From CAWFLT01 sp963816795 (lineage in GTDB: Bacteria > Acidobacteriota > Vicinamibacteria > Vicinamibacterales > SCN-69-37), in NCBI GenBank assembly GCA_963816795.1, contig CAWFLT010000005.1, positions 1 through 64,000 on the forward strand: 64,000 bases of DNA. The letters are read 5' to 3'. Shown here piece after piece: positions 1 through 9,593 of this stretch (position 1 is the stretch's first letter; each line of letters opens with the position of its first letter). The notes beneath the pieces are model-generated. The model ran no database searches. It saw only the letters and a program-made list of their open reading frames with translations, and was not told where the DNA came from. The position numbers were made by a program, and so were the translations under genes.

Positions 1-1
1 G

Positions 2-325
2 ACCGATGACTACAGCATCCGCTGGGTGCGCCGATCGAAGAAGGATCGCCTGCCGCCAGGCGCCGACGAGACCGATCGCGCCAAGTTCGCCAAGCTCCGC
101 GATTACCTGCTGCGGCTCGACGACGAGGTGACGTGCAAGGCGTGCAACAAGCGCTTCGAGATCCCGTCGCAGCACTCGCTGATGTTCGTCGATCAATTCG
201 CAGGTCTGCCGAACGACGAAGAGCTCGAGCGTGAGATCGAGGCCGCCTCGGGCGACACGGGGCCGCCCGCCGATCCGGCGCCCCCGCGTCCCCAGCCGCC
301 GCGCAAGCCCGGCAGCCGGCGGTGA
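2..325 (+). CDS. Unknown protein, C-terminal part (cut by left edge)
   Basis: An open frame enters from the left edge and stops with TGA at 323-325, so only about 107 C-terminal residues are visible. The part seen is hydrophilic and charged, with one CxxC pair (CKACNKRF, near residue 48 of the visible part) that could bind a metal, and a proline-rich tail (PPADPAPPRPQPPRK). I recognise no family. It converges with the glycerophosphodiesterase gene, leaving only 16 bases between the two stops. The compositionally ordinary N-terminal part and lack of frameshift suggest a real gene, but function cannot be stated. Confidence 0.5.
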   Translation, partial: TDDYSIRWVRRSKKDRLPPGADETDRAKFAKLRDYLLRLDDEVTCKACNKRFEIPSQHSLMFVDQFAGLPNDEELEREIEAASGDTGPPADPAPPRPQPPRKPGSRR

Positions 326-341
326 GGGCCAGCCGACGCGC

Positions 342-1340
342 TCAAGGCCGACTGAAGAAAGCCGCCGCCGCGCCCGCAAACGCCTTGACGCCGAGGTCCG
401 GAAAGTCGGTGAACACGCCGTCGACGCCAAGGGCGCGGAACCGGCGAAACTCTTCGAGCGCATCCCCCCGATAGCTCGCCGGCAGGAACTCCTTGTCGGC
501 GCGCAGCGTCCAGACGTGCACGACCAGCCCAGCCGCGTGCGCGCGCTCGACGAGATCGGTCGGCGCGCCCACGACGCCGTCCTGACTGACGGGCAGGACG
601 AGCCGCTTCTCAGGGCCCAACCCATCAGCGTACGTGGCGATGGTCTTCACACCGTCGCCGTCGATGAGCCGCCGGTCGCCGGCGAGCTGCACGAGTCGCA
701 CGCGCGTCTGCTTCCGCAACATCCGCAGGTTGTCGACCTCGAACGATTGGATGAAGACCGGCGCGTCCTGACGATTCCAGCCGGCGCGCGAGAGCGACGA
801 CAGGATTCGCTCCTCGAGCGGGAGCCCGATGCCGCGGAAATAGCTGGGGTGTTTCGTCTCGGGATAGATGCCGATGACCCGGCCGCGCTCCCGGCCTTCG
901 CGCTGCGCGAGATCGATCACTTCATCGAAGGTCGGGATCGCGAACTGGCCGTCGTGTTCACGCGAACGCGTGCTCACCCGCTCACGCGCCCGCAGCGTTT
1001 TGATCTCGGCGAGGGTGAAGTCCTCGGTGAACCAGCCGCTCACCGGCTTGCCGTCGATGGTCCTGGTCCGCCGGCGATCGGCGAAACGCACCCCAACGTC
1101 GGTGGTCTCGGCGAGGTCATGCTCGTGGCGCGCGATCAGGACACCGTCCTTGGTCGAGACAAGGTCCGGCTCGATGTAGTCGGCGCCCATCTCGATCGCG
1201 AGACGGTACGCCTCGAGCGTGTGTTCCGGCCGATAGGCGCTCGCGCCGCGATGCGCGATCACGAGCGGCCGCGCCGGCTCCGCCACCGCCATGGTGGCGG
1301 ACAAGATCAGCCCGATGACGGCGAGTCGAGGTCTCACCAC
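342..1340 (-). CDS. glpQ: Secreted glycerophosphodiester phosphodiesterase
   Basis: Hydrolyses glycerophosphodiesters from phospholipid turnover to glycerol-3-phosphate and an alcohol, probably in the periplasm. The 332-residue protein begins with a signal peptide (hydrophobic stretch about 5-20, ending AVAEPA) and then shows the GDPD signature: HRGASAYRPEHT near residue 30, IEPDL with the metal-binding acidic pair near 57, and the second catalytic His in ARHEHDL. The C-terminal HVWTLRADK and GVDGVFTDFPD segments are typical of the periplasmic GlpQ branch rather than the cytosolic UgpQ. Length fits the family. The start is GTG; an alternative GTG lies one codon in. It is the last gene of a minus-strand run after the small secreted protein (44-base gap). 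No frameshift. Confidence 0.93.
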   Translation of the reverse strand: MVRPRLAVIGLILSATMAVAEPARPLVIAHRGASAYRPEHTLEAYRLAIEMGADYIEPDLVSTKDGVLIARHEHDLAETTDVGVRFADRRRTRTIDGKPVSGWFTEDFTLAEIKTLRARERVSTRSREHDGQFAIPTFDEVIDLAQREGRERGRVIGIYPETKHPSYFRGIGLPLEERILSSLSRAGWNRQDAPVFIQSFEVDNLRMLRKQTRVRLVQLAGDRRLIDGDGVKTIATYADGLGPEKRLVLPVSQDGVVGAPTDLVERAHAAGLVVHVWTLRADKEFLPASYRGDALEEFRRFRALGVDGVFTDFPDLGVKAFAGAAAAFFSRP

Positions 1341-1384
1341 AGCAGTTTGAACCCGAACTGTACCTGACGCGGATCGAACGTCTC

Positions 1385-1861
1385 TTACTTGCAGAGCTTG
1401 ACAGTCAGCGCGTCGTCACCGGCGCGGCTCGGCTGCACGGAAACGACGCGGAGCCGGTAGCCGATCTTCGCGGCCGTGAACGACACCGCGACCCCGGTCT
1501 TGACGGCGGCCTCCGAGACCGTGCCGTTGGCGCGGGTCACGCCGTACGCGTTCTTCATCAGGCTCTCGAAGCTCTCCCGTTCCATCCGGCCCTCTTCAGC
1601 GCGAAACGGCGGGTACGCGCTGCCGACGACGACGGCAATCTGGAAGGGCCCGTACCCGCCGCCCATGTTCGACGGGATGTCGTCGACCCACACATACGCG
1701 TTGGGCGCCGCGAGACGCTTGAACGACTTCTGGACGACGCGGAATGGCTGCCCGCATGTTTCTCCGCCCTGCGCGTTCGCGGTGACGCCGGCCGCCGCCA
1801 TCGACAGGGACACGAGCACGGCCGTTGCAAGACGTGCAGTACGCATAGCCATGTGCCTCAT
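1385..1861 (-). CDS. Small secreted protein of unknown function
   Basis: A 158-residue protein with a clear signal peptide (hydrophobic core about 12-28, likely cleavage after TANAQ) and two cysteines in the mature part (GETCGQPF near the start and the C-terminal KLCK), which could form a disulfide. No family is recognised. The ATG at 1861 overlaps the TGA of the TIR-domain gene (ATGA), so the two are probably translationally coupled; a second ATG three codons in (1852) is an alternative start. Being coupled to a TIR membrane protein suggests a shared role but does not reveal it. Confidence 0.7.
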   Translation of the reverse strand: MRHMAMRTARLATAVLVSLSMAAAGVTANAQGGETCGQPFRVVQKSFKRLAAPNAYVWVDDIPSNMGGGYGPFQIAVVVGSAYPPFRAEEGRMERESFESLMKNAYGVTRANGTVSEAAVKTGVAVSFTAAKIGYRLRVVSVQPSRAGDDALTVKLCK

Positions 1862-2856
1862 TTTCTCAGGACCACGCGGAACTCACGGAAGTCCTCCTGA
1901 TATTTCACGTTCAGAATGTTCGTTCGGTAGCCCGGCTTCGTCACCTCGACGCGGACGACGTCGCCCATCGCGACGTTGATCTTTTCGAGGTTGACGTTGT
2001 ACACGCCCCGCGAATCCGTCGTATCGGACACCTTCTCATCGGTGTTGCGGTTGGTCAGGGTGACGGTCGCCCCCTCGATGCCGACGCCACCGTCGGTGAC
2101 GATGCCTGAGATCCGGAGACCGTTGCGCGCGTCCTTCTGAAACTGTGCCTCGTAACTCGCCGTCAGCTCATCAATCTCTTTGGACAACGCCACCCGGGCT
2201 TGTTTGTCGCCGTCGGTCAGCCCGCGATCATAGGCGGTGCGATACGCCCACCATCCAGCAAGGCCCGCGACGGCCGCGACCAGCAGCCACGCGGCGATCA
2301 CCGTCCCAACTGGCGTCAGCATCCGGCTCAGGCCGCCGAACCACGAGTACGGCCATCCCGCGGCAGCCAGCGCCGCTTCGGCCCGTCGCCGGCGGTGCTG
2401 CGCGGGCGGGCGAATGCCCTGCTTCTCGAGCCCGCGAATGACCGCGTCGATGTCGCGATCGAACGTGCTGTGACGGATCTCGAGCGCGTGAGCCGCCAGG
2501 ACCTTCTGGACTTCGGCGGGCAGGTCGGCGGCTTCGAGCTCTTCGCGCCGATCGATCAGGAGCGGACCAAGCGGGCGCTTCCCGGCGATCGCTTCGTCGA
2601 GCTCCATGCGGAGGAAGTCTCGTTCGCCTTCGGCGAGCACGCGCTGCGCCCGCCACTTCGGGCCGATCGCGAGCAGCACGACGTCCGATTCGTTGATGCG
2701 CTTCTTGATGACCGCTTCGAAATCCTGGGCGAGGTTGATGGACTCGACGTCCATGAAGACGAAATCCTCGCCGTAGTGCTCGGCCAGCCGGCCGAAGAGC
2801 CGGCCAACCTGTCCCGGCACGTCGTCGCGCCGGTAGCTGATGAAGATGCCGGGCAT
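1858..2856 (-). CDS. TIR-domain membrane protein with C-terminal carboxypeptidase-regulatory-like domain
   Basis: Three parts are visible in about 332 residues. Residues 1-140 are a TIR domain of the bacterial TIR_2 type: FISYRRDD at the start, VFMDVESINLAQDF, and VVLLAIGPKW. A Glu in FLRMELDEAI sits where NAD-cleaving TIR domains carry their catalytic Glu. A single membrane span follows (AAWLLVAAVAGLAGWWAY, about 190-210), then a short helical linker, then a beta-sandwich carboxypeptidase-regulatory-like domain (GIVTDGGVGIEGATVTL to the end). The TIR domain is therefore cytosolic and the beta domain extracytoplasmic. The start at 2856 was chosen because a GGAGG ribosome binding site lies seven bases upstream; the longer open frame runs back through a repeat. 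No Thoeris or other defence partner is adjacent. Confidence 0.85.
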   Translation of the reverse strand: MPGIFISYRRDDVPGQVGRLFGRLAEHYGEDFVFMDVESINLAQDFEAVIKKRINESDVVLLAIGPKWRAQRVLAEGERDFLRMELDEAIAGKRPLGPLLIDRREELEAADLPAEVQKVLAAHALEIRHSTFDRDIDAVIRGLEKQGIRPPAQHRRRRAEAALAAAGWPYSWFGGLSRMLTPVGTVIAAWLLVAAVAGLAGWWAYRTAYDRGLTDGDKQARVALSKEIDELTASYEAQFQKDARNGLRISGIVTDGGVGIEGATVTLTNRNTDEKVSDTTDSRGVYNVNLEKINVAMGDVVRVEVTKPGYRTNILNVKYQEDFREFRVVLRK

Positions 2857-2923
2857 CAAACCTCCGCTGGGGGTGGCGGGGATTCTACCGGGACGTCTCG
2901 AGGGCGGGCAAACGTGGGCAACC

Positions 2924-3022
2924 TTGAAGTCCGGAGTGAAATGCGCCGAAGTCCGGCAATCCTGGAGGTCCGGAGTGAAAGGCACATGAAGTCGGGGTGA
3001 CGAGCACTGAAGTCCGGGCTGG
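2924..3022. repeat. Degenerate 23-base tandem repeats (copy 1)
   Basis: Four to five imperfect units beginning GTCCGGAGTGAA and ending in CTTGAA- or CATGAA-like triplets fill the space between the antiporter 3' end and the TIR gene start. The same family recurs at 21278-21498 and 24619-24748. Here the units are more decayed and vary in length (17 to 23 bases). Confidence 0.75.
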
Positions 3023-3038
3023 CTCTGAGCTTTGCCTC

Positions 3039-4474
3039 TCAAATCAGCCTAAACACCGCGGCGGCGATGAGTGTCGGCAGGAGCGCGCCGAGCAGGAGCG
3101 GGAGCGGCGCAATGGCGCCACCGAAGAAACGGGCGAGCAGCGCCTGACCGGCCGGGTTCGGCGCGTTGGCGATGACGGTGAGCCCGCCGCCGACGACCGC
3201 GCCTTCGACGATGGCGATCTTCAGGCTCTCGGTCAAGTTGGGCACGAGCGTGGCGAGAAACGTGATCAGGGCGTTGTCGTTGAACGCCGTCAAGAGCGTC
3301 GCCGCGGTGAACAGTGGCTCCTCAGCGAGCCGGCTGAGGACGGGCGCGATCCACCAGCCCTGCAGCCCGCCGTGGATGACGAGTCCGCGCCAGGAAGAAC
3401 CCGACCAGGAGCGGCGCCTTGAGGTCGACCCGGCTCTGATACGCGGCGGTCGCCTTGACGAAGCCCAGGAAGATGAGAAAACCGCCGAGGAACAGCGCCC
3501 GGTAGTGCGCGGTGAGCACCGTCCACGCCACGAACAGGATGTGCGTCGCGGTGATCCACGCCGGCACGGGCAGAGAAGGCGCGGCGCCGCCGGCCTCTTC
3601 CGGCTCGAACTCGTCCGGCACCGGTTTTCGGGCCGCGAGTGACGAGAGCTCCTGCCTGAAGACGACGAAATACACCAGCGTCGAGATGAGAATCGCCAGG
3701 GCCGCGCGCCAGCCGAAATGACCGATGACGTAGGCGAAATCCCAGTTCCAGGGACGGGCGACCATGAGGATCGGCGGCGCGGCGAAATGTGTGAGCGTGC
3801 CGCCGATGGAGACGTTGACGAAGAGCAGCCCGAGCGTCGCGTACTTCAGGCGCGGGCTGGGCTGGAAATCGTAGAACTGACGCGCCAGCAGGAGCGCGCA
3901 GATCGTCATCGCCGCCGGCTCGGTGATGAACGAACCGAGCAGCGGCCCGACCGTCAGAATCACACACCACCAGGCGGCCGGCGTGCCGCGGCCGAGCCGG
4001 GCCACGCGCCGCAAGGCTCGCTTCGGCGAAGACGATGATCGGGCGCGTCGAGGCCAGCGTCATGATGACGACGACGAAGAGAGGCTCGGTGTAGACGACG
4101 GTGTCGTTGAAGTAGGTGACCGCCGTGCCCCAGCCGGCGTAGCCCACCATCGCGACGAGCAGCACGAGCGCCCACAGCCCGAAGACGACCTCGATCTCGC
4201 CGAAGAAGTGCAGAATTCCGGCCGCGACGCTGGGGACCGCAGGCCGGCCTTCGCGCCGGGCCCGCTCGTCGTGCGCATGCTGGACGCGGTGCGCCTGGCG
4301 GGCGAAGCGGACCGCGACGAAGGTGTGCACGATCGCCAGCAGGAAGATGCCGGTGGCAATCGCATTGAACGGCTCGACCCGGACCCGGTCCACGAGCAGC
4401 TGCCAGAGCGACGCGACGTCCTGATCGAGGTACGAAGACAACGCGCGCGGAAGCGCGCTCTGGACGTCAGACAC
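3039..4474 (-). CDS. Putative Na+/H+ antiporter (ion transporter superfamily), frameshifted
   Basis: Multi-spanning inner-membrane protein of the putative Na+/H+ antiporter family within the ion transporter (ArsB/NhaD-like) superfamily, about 475 residues when rejoined. Three consecutive reading frames each carry hydrophobic spans: the N-terminal part includes GIFLLAIVHTFVAVRFA and LWALVLLVAMVGYAGW, the middle part GPLLGSFITEPAAMTICALL and SIGGTLTHFAAPPILMV, and the end TAFNDNALITFLATLVPNL. Single-base shifts are needed near 4014 and 3397; the flanking proteins join smoothly, so I regard them as sequence errors rather than decay. The GTG at 4474 is a tentative start with no convincing ribosome binding site. 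The transported ion is inferred from the family only. Confidence 0.75.
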
Positions 4475-4561
4475 AGGAAACCCGAGACACCATGCGGCAC
4501 CATGATATCGAGTCCCGGCGGCCGGTCCGGGCTTGGCAGGACGAGTGAGGTAAGATCGCTC

Positions 4562-4619
4562 CGCGGCTTCCAACCCAAGCCGCGCTACGTTTCGCGGCTT
4601 CCAGCCCAAGCCGCGCTAC
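4562..4619. repeat. 27-base direct repeat of the gene-end hairpin family
   Basis: Two copies (4562-4588 and 4593-4619), differing by one base, each of the form CGCGGCTTCCA, then CCCAAGCCGCGCTAC. Each copy can fold on itself because CGCGGCTT pairs with AAGCCGCG. Related sequences lie at 17866-17932 and 33085-33157, always between genes. Here they sit between the antiporter start and the DUF1592 gene start. Confidence 0.7.
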
Positions 4620-4639
4620 AACGTGACAGAGGAGGCTGA

Positions 4640-7600
4640 TTGAAGCGCCTGGGATTGTGCGTGGCCCTGTCGTGGGCGGTCGTCTCGGTCCTGTCCGCGC
4701 AGGCCCCAGCTCCCCGCTCTTTCAGACGGGACAACGCCTTCCGTCTGCCACCGCGGCGGGCACCTTTCAGAAGTACTGCTTCGAGTGCCACGGCACGGCC
4801 AAGCCCGAGGCCGGCATGAGCATCGAGCGCCTCCTCCAGCGGGCCTCAATCGGCGTCGATGCCGACCACTGGGAGAAAGTGGCGGGCATGCTCGAGCGTG
4901 GCGCGATGCCGCCGCTCGACGCCGCCGAGTTCCCCACCGACCAGGAACGATCGGCCGCGGCCACGTGGATCCGGACGTCGATCAGGGCCTACGAGAAGGC
5001 GCACGCCGGCGAGCCCGGGCGCGTGACCGTGCGGCGCTTGACGAGCGCCGAGTACGCGTACGCCATCCACGACCTGACCGGCACCGACATCAACGTCGGC
5101 ATCGACTCGTCGAGCGACGCCGTCGGCGGCGAGGGCTTCACCAACTTCGGCGACGTCCAGTTCGTCCAGGACCAGAGCGTCGAGCGGTATCTCGAAGCCG
5201 CCAAGCTGGTGGCCGACTACGCGATGATCGGCGCCGGGCCGCTCGCCTTCTCGCCCGACGCCGGCCGGACCGGGCTCGAGATCTCGGCGCTCAATCGCAT
5301 CAACGAGCTCTACGCCAGCAAGGGCTTCCGCGTCGTCTCCGGCGAGGGCGGCCGCCCGTTCGGCCTCGATCGCTACGGCAAGGCGTTCTACGTCGCCTGG
5401 CACTACAAGCATCGCGTCGCGCTTGGCGATCCCTCGGCGACCATTCGCGGCCTCGCGGCCAGGGAAGGCATCACCGGCCGCTTCGCCGATCACATCTGGA
5501 CCGTCGTCAACACGCCGGCGCCGAAGTATCCGGCGCGCGAGACCATCGATCGCTGGAAGCAGTTGCCGGCACCGACCAAAGACGCGGCGGCGTCGATCGC
5601 GACCGCTCGCAGCAAGTGCGACGAGATCTACAAGGCGCTGACGACGTGGCCCAGCTGGTTTTTCGCGCGCGGCGACCTCGCGGCCGGCGGCGCGGGCGAC
5701 GAGAGCCCGCTCGTCTTCGACGACACGACGCTCGGCGTCGTCCCGGCCCGCAAGTACACCTACGGCTTGGGCGCGCGCGTCGGCCGCGGTCGCGCCACGG
5801 CGGCGCCGACGCCCGCCGCCGCCACCACCACAACCGTCTTTCTGACCTTCACCAATCTCAACCCCACCCCCGGCGTGACGCCCGTCGTCATCTGGCGCAA
5901 CCCGCGCGTGGTCACGCGGGCGCCGGGCGCGCGCGGCACGAACGCCGCGGTGCTGTCGACGCAGCCGCTTCGAGCCGCGCTGCCGCCCGCCGCCGTCGCG
6001 TCGCTCGCGTTCGGCACGAGTCCGGACGGCGCCACGATCGGCCCGGACGACTTCGCGACCACCGGCACGGTGTCGTTTACGGTCGAGGTCCCGGCCGGCG
6101 CCAACCAGCTCGAGTTCCAGGCTGAGGCCGAGCTCGGCAAGGATCGCAACGCGGTGATCCGGCTGATGATCTCCGACCGTGCGGAGGGATCGGCGCGCGA
6201 CGCGTTACAGCGGGTCCTGCTCGGCGATCCGAAGAGCGCCGGCTACGAGGCATTTCGCGCCGGCATGGCGGAGTACGTCGCCGCGCTGCCGCCCAACTCG
6301 CACGGCGAGGCGAACCCGGCCGACAAGGATCCGGTGCCGCCGCCGTTCGACAACACCTACAACAGCCCGGAACACGACGCGTTCGTGATGAGCGTCAAGT
6401 ACCAGCGCAGCGATGCGTTCTTCACCGCCAACATGGTGGACGGCGTCGATCGCGCCCGGCTCGATCAGGCCTGGAACGACCTGTTTGGATCGTGGCCGTA
6501 CCACGACGCCTACCTCGGCCTGCTCGCAGATCACTACAAGCTCACGTTGAAGAGCCGCCACGTGCGCGATCTCGACGCCGCGCAGATCGCGGCGCTGCCT
6601 GCGGAGGCGCGGCCGCACTTCCAGGCGCTGCGCACGCACTACGACGCCGTCATGAAGGCGCAGGCGGCAGCGCAACCGGGTCAGGTCAACGACGCGCTCG
6701 AATTCGCCAGCCGCGCGTGGCGGCGCCCGCTGACCGCTACCGAGCAGGCGGGGCTCCGCACCTTCTATCAGGAGCGGCGCGGCCGCGATCGCCTCGATCA
6801 CGAAGCCGCACTGCGCGCCCTCCTTGCGCGTGTCCTCGTCTCGCCGGCGTTCCTGTATCGCCTCGAAGTCGGCGCCCGCGGCACCGAACAACCGCTGACG
6901 GGTTGGGAGCTGGCGAGCCGCCTGAGCTTTTTCCTGTGGTCGTCCGTGCCCGATGCCGAACTGCGCCGCGCCGCCGCCGCCGGCGAGCTGAGCCAGCCCG
7001 CGCTCCTTGCCAAGCAGGTGCGCCGGATGACCGCCGATCCGAAGGCGCGCCGCGTCGCCACGGAGTTCTTCGGTCAGTGGCTGGGCTTCTATCAATTCGA
7101 CGAGTACCGCGGCGTGGACACGGGACGCTTCCCGGAATTCACCGACGACGTCCGGTCGTCAATGCACAACGAGGCGGTCTCCACGTTCGAGTACATCGTC
7201 CGGCAGGGCCGCCCGCTCCACGAGATTCTCGACGCCGACTACACCTTCCTGAACAAGCCGCTCGCCAAGTTCTATGGCATCGACGCTCCGCTCCAATCCG
7301 CCGATAAGATGGAACGAGTGACTGGCCCGAGCGTGGCGGACCGCGGCGGGGCGCTGCGCCTGGGCGCCGTGCTGACGACGACGTCGGCGCCGCTCAGGAC
7401 GAGCCCGGTCAAGCGCGGCGACTGGATCCTGCGGCGGATTCTCGGCACGCCGACGCCGCCGCCGCCGGCAGACGCGGGGAATATCGCCGCCGACGACCGG
7501 ACGTTCGAGGGGCAGACGCTGCGCGAGCGGCTGACCGCGCACAAGCGCGACGCGACGTGCGCCAACTGTCACCTGCGGATCGATCCGCTCGGGTTCCCGC

Positions 7601-7926
7601 TCGAGGGATATGATGCCGTCGGCCGCACTCGCACGGCGTATGCGGACGGCAAGCCCGTGGACAACACCGGCGAGCTCGCCGACCAGACGGTCATCAACGG
7701 CACGAACGGCCTGCTCGCCTACCTCCAGCGGCAGGACAAGCAGGTGATGACCACGCTCTCGAAGAAGCTGCTCGGCTATGCGCTGGGCCGCACGGTCACG
7801 GCGGGCGATCGGCCGCTGATTGCCGAGATGACCGCCGCCGGTTCGAGCACGACATTCTCAGACCTGGCGGTGAAGATCGCGACCAGCCGTCAGTTCCGCC
7901 ACCGCGCCGGCGAGGAGCCGCAATGA
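4640..7926 (+). CDS. DUF1592-family secreted c-type cytochrome-like protein (DUF1587/1592/1588/1585)
   Basis: A large exported protein of the multi-domain DUF1587-DUF1595-DUF1592-DUF1588-DUF1585 architecture known from Planctomycetota and Acidobacteriota; biochemical role unknown, redox function suspected. Two CxxCH haem motifs are visible: CFECH near the N-terminus, before DUF1587 (RRLTSAEYAYAIHDL), and CANCH about 930 residues later in DUF1588 (followed by RIDPLGFPLEGYDAVG). DUF1592 shows SRLSFFLWSSVPDAEL. At about 1090 residues it is longer than the 823-residue homologue at 28076-30547, owing to a large insert around 350-500. The start is TTG at 4640 after a GGAGG site, giving a signal peptide (LCVALSWAVVSVLSAQA); that frame joins the main frame only with one shift near 4710. 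Stop overlaps the next gene by four bases. Confidence 0.88.
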
Positions 7927-9272
7927 TGAGTCCCGACCTGCTGTCCCGTCAGCCGTCACGGCGTCATTTTCTGCGCGGCATGGGTGTCGCGTTGGCGCTG
8001 CCGTGGATGGAGTCGCTCCCGGTCCTCGGGCAAGCCGCCGCCGTGTCCAAGACCAACACGCCGCCGCTGCGCCTCGGGATTGTCTTCTTCTCGAACGGCG
8101 TCGAACCGATTCACTGGTGGGCGAAGGGTCAGGGCGCCGCGATGGAGCTCGGGCCGGGCCTCACGCCGATGATGCCCCATCGCGGAGACATGGTCTTCCT
8201 GCAAGGGCTCTACAACCAGTCCGCCCTCACCTCCACGAGCCCGCACCTCGGCCGGATGAACGTGCTCTCCGGCGCACCGGTGAGCCTGGATCCCAACGAA
8301 ATCCGCGTCGGGACATCGATGGATCAGATCCTGGCGTCGCAGATCGGCAGCCGGACCGCGATCCCGAGCCTCGTGCTCGGCGTCGAGCCGAACGAGCTGC
8401 GGCTCGAAGACGGCTTGTCGATGATCTACGGCTCGAGCGTGTCGTGGATCTCGCCCAGCAAGCCGGCGACGAAGGAGATCTACCCGTCGCGCACGTTCGA
8501 TCGCCTGGTCGGCGACGGCTCGGGCCGTCCGCTCGATCGCAGCATCCTCGACGCCGTGCAGCAGGACTCGAAGAGCCTGACGCCGAAGATCAGCCGCGAC
8601 GACAACCGGAAGCTCAGCGAGTACTTCGAGTCGATCCGCGACATCGAGCAGCGCATCGAGCGCGCCTCGCGCGAGGAACGGATCGAAGGCTGGCGCCCGA
8701 CGCTGACCCAGCCCGACATGCCGCGCCCGGCCAACGAGCTGCCGCAGAACGTGCCGGATCACATGAAGCTGATGCTCGACCTCATTGTCCTCGCGTTCCA
8801 GATGGACAAGACACGGGTCGCGACGCTGATGCTGAACAACGACCTGTCGCAGATGAACTTCAAGTTCCTCGACGGCGTGCAGGGCGCGCTCCACCTCGAT
8901 CTGACGCACAACGGCCGGACCGCCGAGAAGGAAGCGATGTACCTGAAGACCAATCAGTTCCACATCGCGCAGTTCGCGTACCTGACACAGCGGATGAAGG
9001 ACATCCGCGAGGGCGAATCGTCGCTCCTCGACAACTCGATCCTGATGCTCGCGTCCAGTCTCTTCGATGGCGACCTCCACAGTGCCAACCAGTTGCCGAT
9101 CCTGCTCACCGGCAAGGGAGGCGGCTCGCTCAAACCTGGACGGATCCTCGACTATCTCGACAAGGGCGACGCCAACCGCAAGGCCTGCAGCCTGCACCTC
9201 TCGCTGATGGATCGCATGGGCGTCCCGCTCGAGCGGTTCGGTGATGCGACGACGCGGTTGACGGAGCTGTAG
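7923..9272 (+). CDS. DUF1552-family exported protein
   Basis: A 449-residue DUF1552 protein, the usual genetic partner of DUF1592 proteins. The N-terminus has a Tat-like signal (PSRRHFLRGMGVALALPW), so it is probably exported folded. Family marks include IVFFSNGVEPIHWW, GDMVFLQGLYNQ, SHLGR-like SPHLGRMNVLSG, the KLSEYFESIRDIEQRI helix and the C-terminal LHLSLMDRMGVPLERFGD. It starts with ATG at 7923 inside the end of the DUF1592 gene (ATGATGA), so the two are translationally coupled and likely act together in the periplasm. Intact, no frameshift. Function beyond this pairing is unknown. Confidence 0.9.
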   Translation: MMSPDLLSRQPSRRHFLRGMGVALALPWMESLPVLGQAAAVSKTNTPPLRLGIVFFSNGVEPIHWWAKGQGAAMELGPGLTPMMPHRGDMVFLQGLYNQSALTSTSPHLGRMNVLSGAPVSLDPNEIRVGTSMDQILASQIGSRTAIPSLVLGVEPNELRLEDGLSMIYGSSVSWISPSKPATKEIYPSRTFDRLVGDGSGRPLDRSILDAVQQDSKSLTPKISRDDNRKLSEYFESIRDIEQRIERASREERIEGWRPTLTQPDMPRPANELPQNVPDHMKLMLDLIVLAFQMDKTRVATLMLNNDLSQMNFKFLDGVQGALHLDLTHNGRTAEKEAMYLKTNQFHIAQFAYLTQRMKDIREGESSLLDNSILMLASSLFDGDLHSANQLPILLTGKGGGSLKPGRILDYLDKGDANRKACSLHLSLMDRMGVPLERFGDATTRLTEL

Positions 9273-9279
9273 TCTCGAG

Positions 9280-9538
9280 AAAACCCTCAACATGAAGACC
9301 TGAAGGGCCTGAAGACGCGTGAAGGCCTTGGCGTCGGCGGGCAACGCCCGCCCCGCGGCCTCCGGCCGCGGGAGGGCGGGATCGAGCGCGGCGACTGAGT
9401 GAACGCCACTGAAGTGCGGCAACCGCGTTCACTCAGTCGCCGTGCTCGATCCCGCCCTCTCACGACGCCAAGGCTCAGTCTCGCTGGCATGACTTCATGA
9501 GCTTCATAGTCTTCACGAGCTTCATGTTGAGGTTTTGC
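9280..9538. repeat. Large branched palindromic repeat, copy 1
   Basis: A 259-base imperfect palindrome upstream of the ADOP permease gene. The outer arms consist of a 9-base periodicity of ATGAAGNNN (left 9290-9330, right complement 9490-9530). Inside are GGCCTTGGCGTCG pairing with CGACGCCAAGG, small hairpins of GGGCGGG/CCCGCCC and GCGGCC/GGCCGC type, and a long stem pairing 9374-9405 with 9426-9457 (32 bases, one G-T pair). Related copies are at 12060-12141 (half), 12795-13042 and 42570-42720 (short form). Confidence 0.88.
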
Positions 9539-9593
9539 GACGCGGCGACAACCTTCCACGGCGACGGGTCGTCCAACTCATTGGCTAGCTGAC

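Noticed and set aside
1858..2856. TIR protein as part of a Thoeris or other defence system
   Set aside because: No ThsA, Sir2, SMODS or other defence gene is adjacent; the membrane span and extracytoplasmic domain differ from Thoeris TIR proteins.
7956..9422. 488-codon minus-strand open frame
   Set aside because: Antisense of the intact DUF1552 gene; no start signal or domain.
9280..9538. Palindromic repeat as an integron attC site or insertion sequence end
   Set aside because: No integrase or transposase gene, no core GTTRRRY-type sites and no target-site duplication were seen; left as an unclassified repeat.
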